From assembly GCA_000299095.1 (NCBI GenBank), contig CP003809.1, positions 1,050,001-1,114,000 on the forward strand: 64,000 nucleotides of DNA, given 5' to 3'. The notes under the pieces are model-generated. The model did not search any database. It worked only from the letters and a program-made list of their open reading frames with translations, and had not been told where the DNA came from. The DNA is from an alpha proteobacterium HIMB5. Its GTDB lineage: Bacteria > Pseudomonadota > Alphaproteobacteria > Pelagibacterales > Pelagibacteraceae. Below, one piece after another: positions 1 to 11,043 of the stretch; within the stretch, counting starts at the first letter, position 1; every line of letters begins with the position of its first letter. Made by a program: the position numbers and the translations under genes.

Positions 1-303
1 TTTCCAAACTATTCAAATTTTTTTAATATAATTACTGGCCTAGTCCGCTTTCGCTCGCCACTACTAACGGAATCTCAATTGATTTCTATTCCTCTGGTTA
101 CTTAGATGTTTCAGTTCTCCAGGTTGTCTCTTTAAACCTATGTATTCAGTTTAAAGTACCACATAAAGTGGTGGGTTTCCCCATTCGGAAATTTTCGGAT
201 CAAAACTTACATACAGCTCCCCGAAACTTATCGCAGTATATCACGTCCTTCATCGGCTTTCAGTGCCAAGGCATCCGCCACACGCCCTTAAACGCTTAAT
301 TTA
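1..303 (-). rRNA. rrl: 23S ribosomal RNA, 5' part only
   Basis: The reverse complement of the first 300 bases reads as the 5' end of bacterial 23S rRNA. It includes the conserved stretch around GTGGCGGATGCC followed by GATGAAGGACGTG. The 5' end is placed near 303 by comparison with other 23S genes and may be off by a few bases. The rest of the gene lies beyond the left edge. It is the distal member of the leftward 16S-tRNA-Ile-tRNA-Ala-23S operon. No 5S gene is in this window; in SAR11 genomes 5S is known to lie apart from 16S/23S. Confidence 0.96.
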
Positions 304-343
304 TGCACAGAAAAAAATTCTGTGTTGAATTAAATTTTTGTTT

Positions 344-377
344 GAACATTAACTTGATAACAACATTGTTAATGTTC
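344..377. other. Hairpin in the 23S-tRNA-Ala spacer
   Basis: A perfect 10-bp inverted repeat, GAACATTAAC (344-353) and GTTAATGTTC (368-377), flanks a 14-base loop. A second small hairpin, CACAGAA/TTCTGTG, sits at 306-324 right beside the 23S 5' end. These stems could guide rRNA precursor processing in the internal spacer. Only the inverted repeats are seen; the role is inferred. Confidence 0.4.
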
Positions 378-434
378 GGATATAGATATTGATATTAATA
401 ATTTTTTATTTACGATTTAAATAGCTAAGTGTTT

Positions 435-510
435 TGGTGGAGGATAGCGGGATCGAACCGCTGACCTCCTGAATGCAAATCAGGCGCTCTCCCAGCTGAG
501 CTAATCCCCC
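435..510 (-). tRNA. tRNA-Ala(TGC)
   Basis: The reverse strand folds as a complete 76-base tRNA with an encoded CCA. The acceptor strands are GGGGGAT and ATCCTCC with discriminator A, and the anticodon loop TTTGCAT gives anticodon TGC. It sits in the 16S-23S spacer, the usual place for tRNA-Ile/tRNA-Ala pairs in proteobacterial rRNA operons, and is processed from the rRNA transcript. Confidence 0.97.
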
Positions 511-520
511 CTTAATCTTT

Positions 521-597
521 TGGTGGGCCGAGAAAGACTCGAACTTTCGACCCCACCCTTATCAAGGGTGTGCTCTAACCAACTGAGCTACCGGCCC
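521..597 (-). tRNA. tRNA-Ile(GAT)
   Basis: The reverse strand folds as a 77-base tRNA with encoded CCA. The acceptor 5' strand is GGGCCGG and the anticodon stem-loop CACCC-TTGATAA-GGGTG gives GAT. It lies between 16S and tRNA-Ala in the rRNA operon spacer, 10 bases from tRNA-Ala. Confidence 0.97.
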
Positions 598-697
598 CCA
601 TTCAAGAGAAACACTCACTTTTAAGAAGAGAAACGAGGACGGTCAACATTAGCCTGTAAATTATTTAGAATGAAAATAAATTTTTCACTCATCCTTA

Positions 698-2173
<1,476 letters not shown>

Positions 2174-2377
2174 AAAAACGGCGCACACTAGCTTCTATAC
2201 AAATTCTAAGAATAAAATTTGTATAATGTTGAAGTGTGTACGACAAATTTTGGTAACCTTAACCGTCCACACTTCTCTTCTTAAAATATTAACTTTTTAA
2301 ATAACTATTAGGTAAAATTCACCTAAAAAACCCCATAAACACTAGCTAATTTCTATTATCTACGAGGAAATTCGAAG

Positions 2378-2405
2378 CTTATAAGTGAAATTTATAGTAA
2401 ATCAA
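2378..2405 (-). promoter_or_regulatory. Putative sigma-70 promoter of the rRNA operon
   Basis: On the minus strand a TTGATT box (2400-2405) is followed after 16 bases by TATAAG (2378-2383), about 200 bases upstream of 16S. The position and orientation fit an rRNA operon promoter with a leader. The 321-base gap from 2174 to 2494 otherwise holds only the 16S leader, this site and the hairpin at 2430-2454. The match is only moderate for such an AT-rich background. Confidence 0.4.
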
Positions 2406-2429
2406 GTTTAATTGTTAAAAAAATACCAA

Positions 2430-2454
2430 AAAAAGCCTTTTTTTTAGGCTTTTT
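2430..2454. terminator. Bidirectional terminator-like hairpin upstream of the rRNA operon
   Basis: AAAAAGCC (2430-2437) and GGCTTTTT (2447-2454) form an 8-bp stem with an A/T-run loop, and T runs follow on either strand. It looks like a rho-independent terminator but lies between two divergent units, the rRNA operon (minus) and the M23 peptidase gene (plus). It may insulate the two promoters. The shape is clear and the function is not. Confidence 0.45.
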
Positions 2455-2494
2455 CCAAGAAAATTTCGTACAAATATCATAAATAATCTTATTT

Positions 2495-3787
2495 ATGCTA
2501 AGTCGACTAAAATTTTTTAAAAAATTTGACATCAAAACTTTAGTAATATTAACGATGATAGTGTCGACTATTGTGATTATGTCAAAACATAATTCTCAGC
2601 AAAAAGAAACTAAAGTGCAAACAAATAATTTGATTGAAAATATTTATTTAAAAAAAACAATTAAAAATATATTTGATCAATTAGAGCCAAAATATAAAAA
2701 AGTAGAACATACTGTTTTAAAAGGAGAAAATTTAGACAGAATACTTATAGAAAATTCTATAAGGAAGGAAGAAATAACTTTAATTAAAAAAGAACTATCA
2801 GAACATTTCGATACAAGAAAGTTACTGGTTGGAACTAAAATTGAATTTTTAATAGAGCAATCCAAAAAAGAAATTATTAATTTTACCTTTCCTGTCTCTA
2901 AAACTAAAAAAATATTTTTAACTAAAAAACTAAATGAGAACTTTTTTAAGAGTGAAATTAAAAATTTAAAACTCAATAAAAAAATTCTTTTTAATGAAAA
3001 TAAAATTTATAACAGTCTATATAAATCAGCAATTGATGTAAAAATTCCTGCAAAAGTTATCATAGAATTTGCTAGAATTTATGGTTTCCAAATTGATTTT
3101 CAAAGAGATATTAAGAAAAATGATTCTTTCCAAATAATGTATGAAATTTTTTTAAATGATAAAAATAAAATTATTGATACTGGTGAAATACTTTACGCAA
3201 ATTTAAATATTGAAGGAATAGATAACTCACTTTATCTCTTTAAAGATAAAGATAATTACGGACACTATGATAAGAACGGTAAGAGTATTAAAAAAACTCT
3301 GATGAAAACTCCTATTAATGGTGCAAGATTATCATCATCATTTGGAATGAGAAAACATCCAATTGATGGTTTTAATAAAATGCATAGAGGTACTGATTTT
3401 GCTGCTCCATTAGGCACTCCTATAATGGCTTCAGGTGATGGTGTGGTAATTAAAGCAGGTTGGTGTGGTGGTGGAGGTAATTGTGTGAAAATAAAACACA
3501 ATTCAATTTATACAACAGTTTATGCTCACATGTCTAAGTTTGCTAACATGATAAAAAGAGGTAAAAGAGTGAGACAAGGACAAACTATTGGCTATGTTGG
3601 ATCAACTGGTAAATCAACTGGCCCACATCTTCATTATGAAGTTATTGTAAATGGCAAAAGGGTTAACTCACAAAAATTGAATTTGCCGTCTGGTAAAATT
3701 TTAAAAGGACAAAAAAGAATATTATTTGAAACAGAAAAAATAAAATTAGATGTATTAAAATCTGAAAAAATTATTGGTCTTTCTTAA
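2495..3787 (+). CDS. M23 family metallopeptidase (murein endopeptidase, MepM/Csd3-like)
   Basis: This 430-residue envelope protein has a single membrane segment at about residues 14-30. A LysM/OapA-like stretch covers about residues 68-125, a Csd3-type second domain about 175-240, and a C-terminal M23 (LytM) domain about 280-400. Zinc ligands are visible: H297 and D301 in HRGTD, and H378/H380 in HLHYE, with Y343-A-H345 nearby. The family cuts peptide cross-links in peptidoglycan in the periplasm. The gene is monocistronic, diverges from the rRNA operon and overlaps the convergent DUF4167 gene by 4 bases. Which cross-link is cut cannot be read from sequence. Confidence 0.9.
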   Translation: MLSRLKFFKKFDIKTLVILTMIVSTIVIMSKHNSQQKETKVQTNNLIENIYLKKTIKNIFDQLEPKYKKVEHTVLKGENLDRILIENSIRKEEITLIKKELSEHFDTRKLLVGTKIEFLIEQSKKEIINFTFPVSKTKKIFLTKKLNENFFKSEIKNLKLNKKILFNENKIYNSLYKSAIDVKIPAKVIIEFARIYGFQIDFQRDIKKNDSFQIMYEIFLNDKNKIIDTGEILYANLNIEGIDNSLYLFKDKDNYGHYDKNGKSIKKTLMKTPINGARLSSSFGMRKHPIDGFNKMHRGTDFAAPLGTPIMASGDGVVIKAGWCGGGGNCVKIKHNSIYTTVYAHMSKFANMIKRGKRVRQGQTIGYVGSTGKSTGPHLHYEVIVNGKRVNSQKLNLPSGKILKGQKRILFETEKIKLDVLKSEKIIGLS

Positions 3788-4173
3788 ACAGCTTTAATTT
3801 TTGATTCTTCTTCATGAGTATCATTAATCTCAGAATTATTGCTTAACATATTATCATTGCTGTTATTATTGATCTTATTTTTTTTTATCAAATCTTTTTC
3901 ATTTAAAATTCTTTGAAAATGATCTGCATGTTGGAAATAATTTTCTGATAGTATTTTATCACCTGTTGATAGCGCTTCTCTTGCTAAATTACTATACTTT
4001 TCAATAAGTTTAGCTGCGTTATGATTATTTCTACCGGAGAATTTTCTTTGAAAATTTTCTGTATTCGAGAAGTTAGAATTAAACTTATTTTTATCAACTA
4101 CATTACTTTTAAAAGATCTATCAGACCTTCTAAAATTGTTTCTTTTTCCATTATTATTTTTAAATGTGACCAT
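3784..4173 (-). CDS. DUF4167 domain-containing protein
   Basis: This 129-residue protein has a basic, asparagine-rich N-terminal half. It is followed at about residues 53-95 by the DUF4167 core, recognised from the sequences NAAKLIEKYSNLAREAL and ENYFQHADHFQRIL. The tail is acidic and low in complexity. The family is typical of alphaproteobacteria and often sits after prfA-prmC, as here, 6 bases downstream of prmC. The function is not established; the basic N-terminus suggests nucleic-acid or ribosome contact, which is inference. Confidence 0.85.
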   Translation of the reverse strand: MVTFKNNNGKRNNFRRSDRSFKSNVVDKNKFNSNFSNTENFQRKFSGRNNHNAAKLIEKYSNLAREALSTGDKILSENYFQHADHFQRILNEKDLIKKNKINNNSNDNMLSNNSEINDTHEEESKIKAV

Positions 4174-4179
4174 AATATT

Positions 4180-5020
4180 TTAAATTTTTATGCTTGTTAA
4201 GCATCTATTTTTTTTACCAAAATCTTTAATAACTTTTTGAACAAAAAATCCATTATTTTTTAATATTTCTTTCACTTTATCTTTCTGATTATAACCAATC
4301 TCTAAAATTAGTTTTCCATTTTTTTTTAATAGTTTAGAGGATTTATTAATTACTTTTTTAATTTCAAATACTCCATCATTTCCTCCGTTAAGAGCATTTT
4401 CTGGTTCATAACCAATAACATCCTTCATTAAATTTTTTAAATCTGATCTACAAATATATGGAGGATTAGATACAATTAAATCATATTTACCTAAATTAAA
4501 TTTGTCAATATCTGATTTATATAATTTTAATCTATTACTTAAATTCATTCTTTTTGAGTTAATTTTACATACTTCTAAGGCTTTTTGACTAACATCTATA
4601 CCAGTTGCTTTTAAATGATTTAATTCATCTAAAATCGATAAAATGATACATCCAGAACCTACACCTATTTCTAAAAAATTATTTATTTTTTTTTTTTAAA
4701 ATGCATAGAATTTCTTCAATTACAACTTCTGTATCAGGCCTTGGAATAAGTACTCTTTTATCTACATAAAACTCATTTTTCCAAAAATCCTTACTTTTTG
4801 TTAAATAAGCCATGGGTGTATGCAAGCTTCTTTTTTTAATTAAAGAAATATATCTTAAATAATCTTTTTTTTTGATCTGAAAACTTTGGTTTATTATTAC
4901 AAATTCTTTTTTTTTTTGGAGTATTTGGCTCATTAAAATTTCAGAGTCTAAAGAAAAGGTTGGGATATTCTTTTTTTTTAAAATATTTGCTCCTTTTGTA
5001 ATTACTTCTGATAACTTCAT
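4180..5020 (-). pseudogene. prmC: prmC (release-factor glutamine methyltransferase), frameshifted at an A12 tract
   Basis: PrmC methylates the glutamine of the GGQ motif in RF1 and RF2. The N-terminal 113 codons (5020 down to 4679) encode the PrmC helical domain. They run into a run of twelve A on the coding strand (T at 4686-4697) and then stop. The rest continues in another frame with the SAM motif LEIGVGSGC and the catalytic SNPPY. Removing one A (or adding two) restores one continuous protein of normal length. The start overlaps the prfA stop (ATGA). The break may be a sequencing error, a true mutation, or a site where polymerase slippage makes some full-length product. The pairing with prfA argues for retained function. 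Confidence 0.85.
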
Positions 5021-6087
5021 AACTTACTTAAACTTTCTTCTTGAGCTTGCAATGTCAACGTTTCAATCATTTCATCAAAAGCCTCTCCTTCTAAAAATTC
5101 CTCTAATTTATGTAGAGTTAGATTTATTCTATGATCTGTCACTCTTCCTTGTGGAAAATTATAAGTTCTAATTCTCTCAGATCTATCTCCTGTACCTATC
5201 TTAGTTTTTCTATCTTTAGATCTTTCTTGATCTATTCTTGATCTTTCGAATTCATAAATTCTAGATCTTAAAATTTTCATTCCTTTAGCTTTGTTTTTAT
5301 GTTGAGATTTTTCATCTTGTTGAGAAACAGAAATTCCAGTAGGAATATGAGTTATCCTTACTGCACTGTCAGTTGTATTGACTGATTGTCCTCCTGGGCC
5401 ACCAGCTCTAAAAACATCAATTCTTAAATCAGAGTCGTTAATCTTTACATCTACTTCCTCTGCTTCGGGCAATACAGCTACAGTTGCAGCTGATGTATGA
5501 ACTCTTCCTTGAGTTTCTGTATCTGGTACTCTTTGAACTCTATGAACACCACTTTCATACTTTAATGTTGAGTAAATATTACTTCCTCTTATTGATGCTA
5601 TTACTTCTTTTAAACCACCAGCTTCACTTTTTGATATTGATATTAATTCTAAACTCCATTTTTTTTTATTACATACTTTCTCATACATCTTGAAAAGATC
5701 TCCAGCAAATAAACTTGCTTCTAATCCTCCTGTACCTGCTCTTATTTCAATTATAGCGTTTTTTTTATCAGCCTCATCCTTTGGTAATAAAAAGAATTTT
5801 AATTTTTTTTCAGATTTATCATATTTAAGTTTTAATTCTTCTAATTCTTGTTCAGCCATAGATTTGATTTCGTTGTCACTTTCTTTATCATTTATAATTT
5901 TTTCTAAATCTATTTTTTCATTTTCAAAAGATATATAGCTCTTTGCTTCATCGATTATTTCATTTAAATCAGAATATTCCTTTGATTTTTCAGCAAACAA
6001 TTTTTTATCAAGATTACTAGAGGATAGTTCTTTTTCTAAATTAGAATGTTTAGAAATTAGATCATCAATATTTTTTTTTGGTATCAT
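5017..6087 (-). CDS. prfA: Peptide chain release factor 1
   Basis: RF1 (356 residues) ends translation at UAA and UAG. It carries the catalytic GGQ at residues 232-234 inside [11 protein letters not shown]. The PxT-type stop-codon reading motif (PDT) lies in [15 protein letters not shown], and the length is normal. The GGQ glutamine is the substrate of PrmC, whose gene overlaps by 4 bases downstream. The gene is third in the lysC-ispG-prfA-prmC-DUF4167 operon, 7 bases after ispG. Confidence 0.97.
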   Translation of the reverse strand: MIPKKNIDDLISKHSNLEKELSSSNLDKKLFAEKSKEYSDLNEIIDEAKSYISFENEKIDLEKIINDKESDNEIKSMAEQELEELKLKYDKSEKKLKFFLLPKDEADKKNAIIEIRAGTGGLEASLFAGDLFKMYEKVCNKKKWSLELISISKSEAGGLKEVIASIRGSNIYSTLKYESGVHRVQRVPDTETQGRVHTSAATVAVLPEAEEVDVKINDSDLRIDVFRAGGPGGQSVNTTDSAVRITHIPTGISVSQQDEKSQHKNKAKGMKILRSRIYEFERSRIDQERSKDRKTKIGTGDRSERIRTYNFPQGRVTDHRINLTLHKLEEFLEGEAFDEMIETLTLQAQEESLSKL

Positions 6088-6094
6088 GTGATAT

Positions 6095-7195
6095 TTATTT
6101 TCTATTTCTGATCTCTAAAGCTTTTTCTTCAACTTTATCTATAACTTTAGATATAATGTCTTCTGAAATAACTCTTTCTGATTGGACACCAGATAAATAG
6201 AGCATGTTATTACCTTTTCCGCCACCTGTTATCCCAACATCTGTCATTGCAGCCTCTCCAGGTCCATTCACAACACAACCAATAACCGATAAAGTTACTG
6301 GCTCTTTAATGTGTGATAATTTTTCCTCTAAAATCTTAACTGTATCAATGACTTTAAATGCTTGTCTAGCGCATGATGGGCAAGATATGATTTTAACTCC
6401 TCTATTTCTTAAATTTAAAGATTTCAAAATTTCGTTACCAATTTTAACTTCTTCTACAGGATCGTCTGACAATGATACTCTAATAGTATCACCAATTCCG
6501 GCTAATAATAATTTACCCATTCCAATAGAAGATTTAATACTTCCTGACACAAACCCTCCAGCTTCGGTAATACCTAAATGTAAGGGATATTCTGTCTTTT
6601 CTGATAATTGTTCATAAGCTGAAATGGACAGAAAAACATCAGAAGATTTTACGCTTATCTTTAAATTATTAAAATTTTGATCTTCTAGTATCTTTACATT
6701 TCTTAAAGCACTTTCTACGAGTGCTTCGGGACATGGTTCTTTATATTTTTCTAAGATATCTTTTTCTAATGAACCAGCATTAACTCCTACTCGTATAGAG
6801 CAATCATTTGCAGCTGCAGCACTAACAACATCCTTAATCTTTTTTTCATCTCCAATATTGCCAGGATTAATTCGTAAACAATCTGCCCCATTTTCTGCAG
6901 CTTCAATTGCTCTTTGATAATGAAAATGAATGTCTGCCACGAGTGGTATTTCAATTTCTTTTTTTATAATTTTTAATGCATCTGTTGACTCTTTATCTGG
7001 ACAAGAAACTCTAACTATATCAGCACCCGCTTCTTGTATTTTATGAATTTGTTTTATTGTAGAAATTGGATCAGAGGTCAATGTGTTTGTCATCGTTTGA
7101 ACTGAGATTGGGTTTTCACCACCAATCTTTACGTTGCCAACATTTATAGTTTTGGTTTTTCTTCTTCTAATTTCTCTAAACGGTCGAATACTCAT
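6095..7195 (-). CDS. ispG: 4-hydroxy-3-methylbut-2-enyl-diphosphate synthase (IspG/GcpE)
   Basis: IspG catalyses the penultimate step of the MEP isoprenoid pathway, converting MEcPP to HMBPP with a [4Fe-4S] cluster. The protein is 366 residues. It starts with the family N-terminus containing the [15 protein letters not shown] block. The cluster cysteines are visible in the C-terminal part as CPSCARQAF and then in [12 protein letters not shown]. It is the compact bacterial form without the plant-type insert. It lies 6 bases after lysC and 7 before prfA, so it is co-transcribed with them. Confidence 0.97.
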   Translation of the reverse strand: MSIRPFREIRRRKTKTINVGNVKIGGENPISVQTMTNTLTSDPISTIKQIHKIQEAGADIVRVSCPDKESTDALKIIKKEIEIPLVADIHFHYQRAIEAAENGADCLRINPGNIGDEKKIKDVVSAAAANDCSIRVGVNAGSLEKDILEKYKEPCPEALVESALRNVKILEDQNFNNLKISVKSSDVFLSISAYEQLSEKTEYPLHLGITEAGGFVSGSIKSSIGMGKLLLAGIGDTIRVSLSDDPVEEVKIGNEILKSLNLRNRGVKIISCPSCARQAFKVIDTVKILEEKLSHIKEPVTLSVIGCVVNGPGEAAMTDVGITGGGKGNNMLYLSGVQSERVISEDIISKVIDKVEEKALEIRNRK

Positions 7196-7201
7196 TAAAA
7201 A

Positions 7202-8419
7202 TTAATCTAAGTTAAATTCTTTATGCAAACAAGCAACGGCTTTTTTTACATCTTTGTTTGAAATTAATACTGATATTTTGATTTCAGAGGTAGAAATGAC
7301 CATAATATTTATCTTTTTTTGAGCTAATGATTTAAACATTCTGTATGTTATGCCAGGTGTAGTAATCATTCCAACACCAATTATTGATATTTTTGATAAG
7401 TTTTTATCGAATGCTAATTTTTTAAATTGAATTTTTTTATTATCCTTAACTAATTTTTCTGTTTTTTTTAAATCATCAGCTTTTATGGTGAATGTAATGT
7501 CAGTTTCTTTCTTATTTAATGAAATATTTTGTACAACCATATCTACATTGATTGAGTTATCAGATAATGGTTTAAATATTTCAGCAGCAACACCTGGTTT
7601 GTCCTTTACACCAACGATCGTTATTTTGGCATCATCTTTTGTGGAGGAAATTCCAGTTATTATCTGATCACTAAATGATTTTTTACTTCCAGTTATTAGT
7701 GTTCCATTTTTTTTAACAAAAGAAGATTTTACCAATATATCAATTTTATTTAATTTAGCATCTTGCACAGAAGTTGGTTGCATAACTTTTGAACCTAATG
7801 AAGACATTTCCAGCATCTCATCATAAAAAATTTTTTTTATTTTTTTGGCTTTTTTATTCATTCTTGGGTCTGTAGTATAAACACCATCTACATCTGTATA
7901 AATTATACATTCTTCTGCATTCAAAAATTTTGCTAACATTATTGCTGATGCGTCAGAACCACTTCTACCAATTGTTGTTATTCTAAAATTTGAATTAATT
8001 CCTTGAAAGCCAGCTACTATTGGAATGCCACCTTCATTCATATAATTTTTTATATCTTTAGTCTTAATGTTTGAAATTCTTGCATTTGAATGATTTCCTT
8101 CCGTTAAAATTGGAAGTTGCCATGATAACCACGATCTTGAATTATGCCCCAACGATTTTAGATTTCCTGCAATCAATGCACAAGCAGCCTGTTCTCCAGT
8201 TGATAGTAAAGTATCATATTCAGCGCTGTCAAAATTATTACTAATAGATTTTGTTGTTTTTATTAATTTATTAGTCACACCACTCATGGCTGAAGATATA
8301 ACAGCTACTTTAGTATTTTTAGACTTGTGAGATAATATTATTTTACTAACAATTTTAATCCTTTCAATTGAACCCACAGAAGTTCCACCAAATTTGAGGA
8401 CTATTGTTTTCGATCTCAT
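7202..8419 (-). CDS. lysC: Aspartate kinase
   Basis: Aspartokinase phosphorylates aspartate, the first step towards lysine, threonine, methionine and diaminopimelate. The 405-residue protein begins with the KFGGTSVGS nucleotide/aspartate motif and has the kinase domain to about residue 250. Two ACT domains follow, with VGVKDKPGVAAEIF and IIGVGMITTPGITYRMF, which normally bind the feedback inhibitors. It is the monofunctional alphaproteobacterial type and the first gene of the operon running to DUF4167. The divergent ubiG starts 72 bases away. Confidence 0.96.
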   Translation of the reverse strand: MRSKTIVLKFGGTSVGSIERIKIVSKIILSHKSKNTKVAVISSAMSGVTNKLIKTTKSISNNFDSAEYDTLLSTGEQAACALIAGNLKSLGHNSRSWLSWQLPILTEGNHSNARISNIKTKDIKNYMNEGGIPIVAGFQGINSNFRITTIGRSGSDASAIMLAKFLNAEECIIYTDVDGVYTTDPRMNKKAKKIKKIFYDEMLEMSSLGSKVMQPTSVQDAKLNKIDILVKSSFVKKNGTLITGSKKSFSDQIITGISSTKDDAKITIVGVKDKPGVAAEIFKPLSDNSINVDMVVQNISLNKKETDITFTIKADDLKKTEKLVKDNKKIQFKKLAFDKNLSKISIIGVGMITTPGITYRMFKSLAQKKINIMVISTSEIKISVLISNKDVKKAVACLHKEFNLD

Positions 8420-8491
8420 TGATAACTATAATTAAATTTTAAATAATTTGATAAAATACATCTAATCAATTATGTCAACAATTTAAAATAT

Positions 8492-9214
8492 ATGACAACT
8501 GTAAATAAAAAAGAAATAGAAAAATTTTCTAGGTTGGCTGAAGAATGGTGGGATGTTGAAGGAAAATTTAAACCTTTGCATAAGTTTAATCCAATAAGGA
8601 TTAAATATATCAAAGAAAGTGTAATTGAAAATTTCAAATTACAAAATAATGAAAAACTTCCATTAGATGGAATTAATTTATTAGATATTGGATGTGGGGG
8701 AGGATTATTATCCGAACCAATGTGTAGATTGGGAGCAACAGTTACAGGTATTGATGCTTCTGCAAAAAATATAGAAATCGCAAAAATTCACGCAAAAAAG
8801 AATAATCTGAATATAAATTATATTTGCACGTCACCTGAAAAAATTCGAAAAGAAAAATATGATGTAATCTTAAATATGGAGATTGTTGAACATGTTGAAA
8901 ACGTAGATTTATTTTTAAGTTCATCCTCAAATCTTTTGAAAAAAGATGGTCTTATGTTTGTAGCGACTATCAACAAAACATTGAAATCTTATTTATTTGC
9001 AATTATAGGAGCTGAATATATTTTAAAATGGCTTCCTATTGGAACACATGAATGGGAAAAATTCATAAAACCAAATGATCTTAAAAATATTCTGTCTAAA
9101 TTTGATCTGACAATGATAAAAACTGACGGGGTAAAGTTTAATCCTATTTTAGACAAATGGAGTTTGAGTAAAGATACGTCAATTAACTATATTTCAAAAT
9201 TTATTAAAAATTAA
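8492..9214 (+). CDS. ubiG: Ubiquinone biosynthesis O-methyltransferase UbiG
   Basis: UbiG performs both O-methylations in ubiquinone synthesis using SAM. The 240-residue protein shows the family N-terminus (FSRLAEEWWDVEGKFKPLH) and SAM motif I, LLDIGCGGGLLSEPM, at about residues 63-77. It also has the EIVEHV acidic motif after strand 4. Length and domain layout are typical. The gene overlaps the convergent DUF1178 gene by 4 bases and diverges from lysC. Confidence 0.96.
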   Translation: MTTVNKKEIEKFSRLAEEWWDVEGKFKPLHKFNPIRIKYIKESVIENFKLQNNEKLPLDGINLLDIGCGGGLLSEPMCRLGATVTGIDASAKNIEIAKIHAKKNNLNINYICTSPEKIRKEKYDVILNMEIVEHVENVDLFLSSSSNLLKKDGLMFVATINKTLKSYLFAIIGAEYILKWLPIGTHEWEKFIKPNDLKNILSKFDLTMIKTDGVKFNPILDKWSLSKDTSINYISKFIKN

Positions 9215-9636
9215 TTTTCTTTATCCTCAAACCAAGGTAATGCCTGTGTTTCAATTCCTTCTTCAGATAAATCTTTGATATCTTGATTAGAAGCTTTTCC
9301 ATAAATTCCTTTTTTTCTTTTTTTACCTTCATAATGAATCGATCTTGCTTCATAAGCAAAATTATCACCAACATAATCTAAATTTTTTTCAACAAATTTT
9401 TTATATTCTTTTAACTTATTTTTTATCTCTAAAATTTTTTTATTTTCTTGATTATTAATTTTATTATTTTTTGAAAATAAATTTGGTGCCATCAAAGATT
9501 TCTCTACTTTTAATGATCCACACTTTATACATGTTAATAATTTCTTATTCTTTAATCTTTCATATTCATTAGATGAAGCAAACCAACTGTCAAAATCAAT
9601 TTTACATTTTTTACAGTTTATTTGATATTTAATCAT
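9211..9636 (-). CDS. DUF1178 family protein
   Basis: This 141-residue protein is recognised by its N-terminus, where a zinc-ribbon-like pair of motifs lies: C8/C11 in INCKKCKIDFDSWF and C36/C39 in LTCIKCGS. A conserved tail includes HYEGKKRKKGIYGKA. DUF1178 proteins are short alphaproteobacterial and betaproteobacterial proteins of unknown role. It overlaps the convergent ubiG end by 4 bases and lies 40 bases downstream of argJ, possibly in the same transcript. Confidence 0.85.
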   Translation of the reverse strand: MIKYQINCKKCKIDFDSWFASSNEYERLKNKKLLTCIKCGSLKVEKSLMAPNLFSKNNKINNQENKKILEIKNKLKEYKKFVEKNLDYVGDNFAYEARSIHYEGKKRKKGIYGKASNQDIKDLSEEGIETQALPWFEDKEN

Positions 9637-9676
9637 AATGATTAATTAATTATATATTATCTAATTTCAAGATAGA

Positions 9677-10978
9677 TTAACTTCTGTAATCTGCATTAAT
9701 CTCGACATACTTTTTTGTTAAATCCATTGTATATGTTGTAAATTTTTTTTTTCCTGTTGAAATATCCACATCAATATTAATGGCATAATTTTTCATATAT
9801 TCCTTTACAGTATTTTCTTCATATTTTTCATTTAATTTTCCATTAATAATTATTTTCTCATCTCCAAATCTTAAAGACAATTTTGATAAATCTAAATCAA
9901 CACCAGATTTTCCGATTGCCATAATAATTCTTCCCCAATTAGGATCTTCCCCGGCTATTGCTGTTTTTACTAAAGCTGAGTTTGCAATTGAAAAACCAAT
10001 TTTTTTTGCATCAGTTTCAGAAGAGCAATTATTAACATTGATAGTTACAAACTTTGAAGCCCCCTCTCCATCAGCAACTACTCTTTTAGCTAAATTTAAC
10101 AAAACCTCATTCAAGCTTTGTTCAAACTCCTCTAATTTTTTATCATTAATGTTAGCAATCTTTTTATTTTGTGCCTTGCCGGTCGAAAATATTGTTACCA
10201 TATCATTTGTACTTGTATCTCCATCACAGCTAATTGCATTAAATGTATTATGAATATTCTTAGTTAAAAGTTTTTTCAAAATTTCATTGGATATTTTTGC
10301 GTCTGTAAAAATATAACACAAGGTTGTAGCCATATTTGGTTGTATCATTCCAGAACCTTTTGCGACTCCATATATTTTTACTTTTGTACTACCTATATTG
10401 CACTCAGCCATTGCTAGCTTAGGTTTTGTGTCTGTGGTCATTATGCCCAATGCTGCTTTTGTCCAAATATATTTATTTTGTGTATATTTTATTTGATTTA
10501 TTAAATCAGGAATTTTTTTTTTAATTTTCTCAAATGGGTAAGGCTCACCTATAGTTCCTGTGCAACCAAATAAAATTTGATTTGGGCTAATAAGATCTGG
10601 GTTGTTATCATCATCTTTCTGTTTTTGACTAAGTTCTGATGAAATAATTTCAGCTAATTTTTGCATACTTTGATAGCCTTTAGCGCCAGTAAAGGCATTA
10701 GCATTTCTTGTATTAACTAAAAGTGAAAATATTTTTTCATTTTTTTGATCAATATTCCATTTAATATTTTCTGATATAATTTTCGACTGTGTATATACAG
10801 ATGCGTGATTAGCGCCATCTCTAAAATAAAACATTACCAAATCATCTCGAGAGGTATTGTATAAATTTGCAGAAACTGAAGAAATTGCTACCCCATCAAT
10901 ATGATCTAGGTTTTGATAATCACCCATTGTTGTCTTGTTTTTTTGAGAGGTAAATAGATTTTTAAAATTTATTCCCAT
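9677..10978 (-). CDS. argJ: Glutamate N-acetyltransferase / amino-acid acetyltransferase ArgJ
   Basis: ArgJ moves the acetyl group from N-acetylornithine to glutamate, recycling acetyl in arginine synthesis; many versions also use acetyl-CoA. The precursor of 433 residues self-cleaves before a threonine. The cleavage region is visible as NMATTLCYIFTDA (usual form MATML), with the threonine after MA as the expected nucleophile. The conserved AIAGEDPNWGRI block is in the C-terminal chain. It works with ArgD and ArgF, encoded at 21.9-24.0 kb. Mono- versus bifunctionality cannot be told from sequence. Confidence 0.95.
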   Translation of the reverse strand: MGINFKNLFTSQKNKTTMGDYQNLDHIDGVAISSVSANLYNTSRDDLVMFYFRDGANHASVYTQSKIISENIKWNIDQKNEKIFSLLVNTRNANAFTGAKGYQSMQKLAEIISSELSQKQKDDDNNPDLISPNQILFGCTGTIGEPYPFEKIKKKIPDLINQIKYTQNKYIWTKAALGIMTTDTKPKLAMAECNIGSTKVKIYGVAKGSGMIQPNMATTLCYIFTDAKISNEILKKLLTKNIHNTFNAISCDGDTSTNDMVTIFSTGKAQNKKIANINDKKLEEFEQSLNEVLLNLAKRVVADGEGASKFVTINVNNCSSETDAKKIGFSIANSALVKTAIAGEDPNWGRIIMAIGKSGVDLDLSKLSLRFGDEKIIINGKLNEKYEENTVKEYMKNYAINIDVDISTGKKKFTTYTMDLTKKYVEINADYRS

Positions 10979-11043
10979 TGTATTTAAATTATAAATTTAA
11001 TAATTATATTAATGTTAATTATTAATTATTAAATCAAAAACTA

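Noticed and set aside
2677..3501. Minus-strand frames inside the M23 peptidase gene
   Set aside because: They are antisense shadows of a well-conserved gene; the same holds for the antisense frames in prfA, ispG, secA, trpB, dndC and others.
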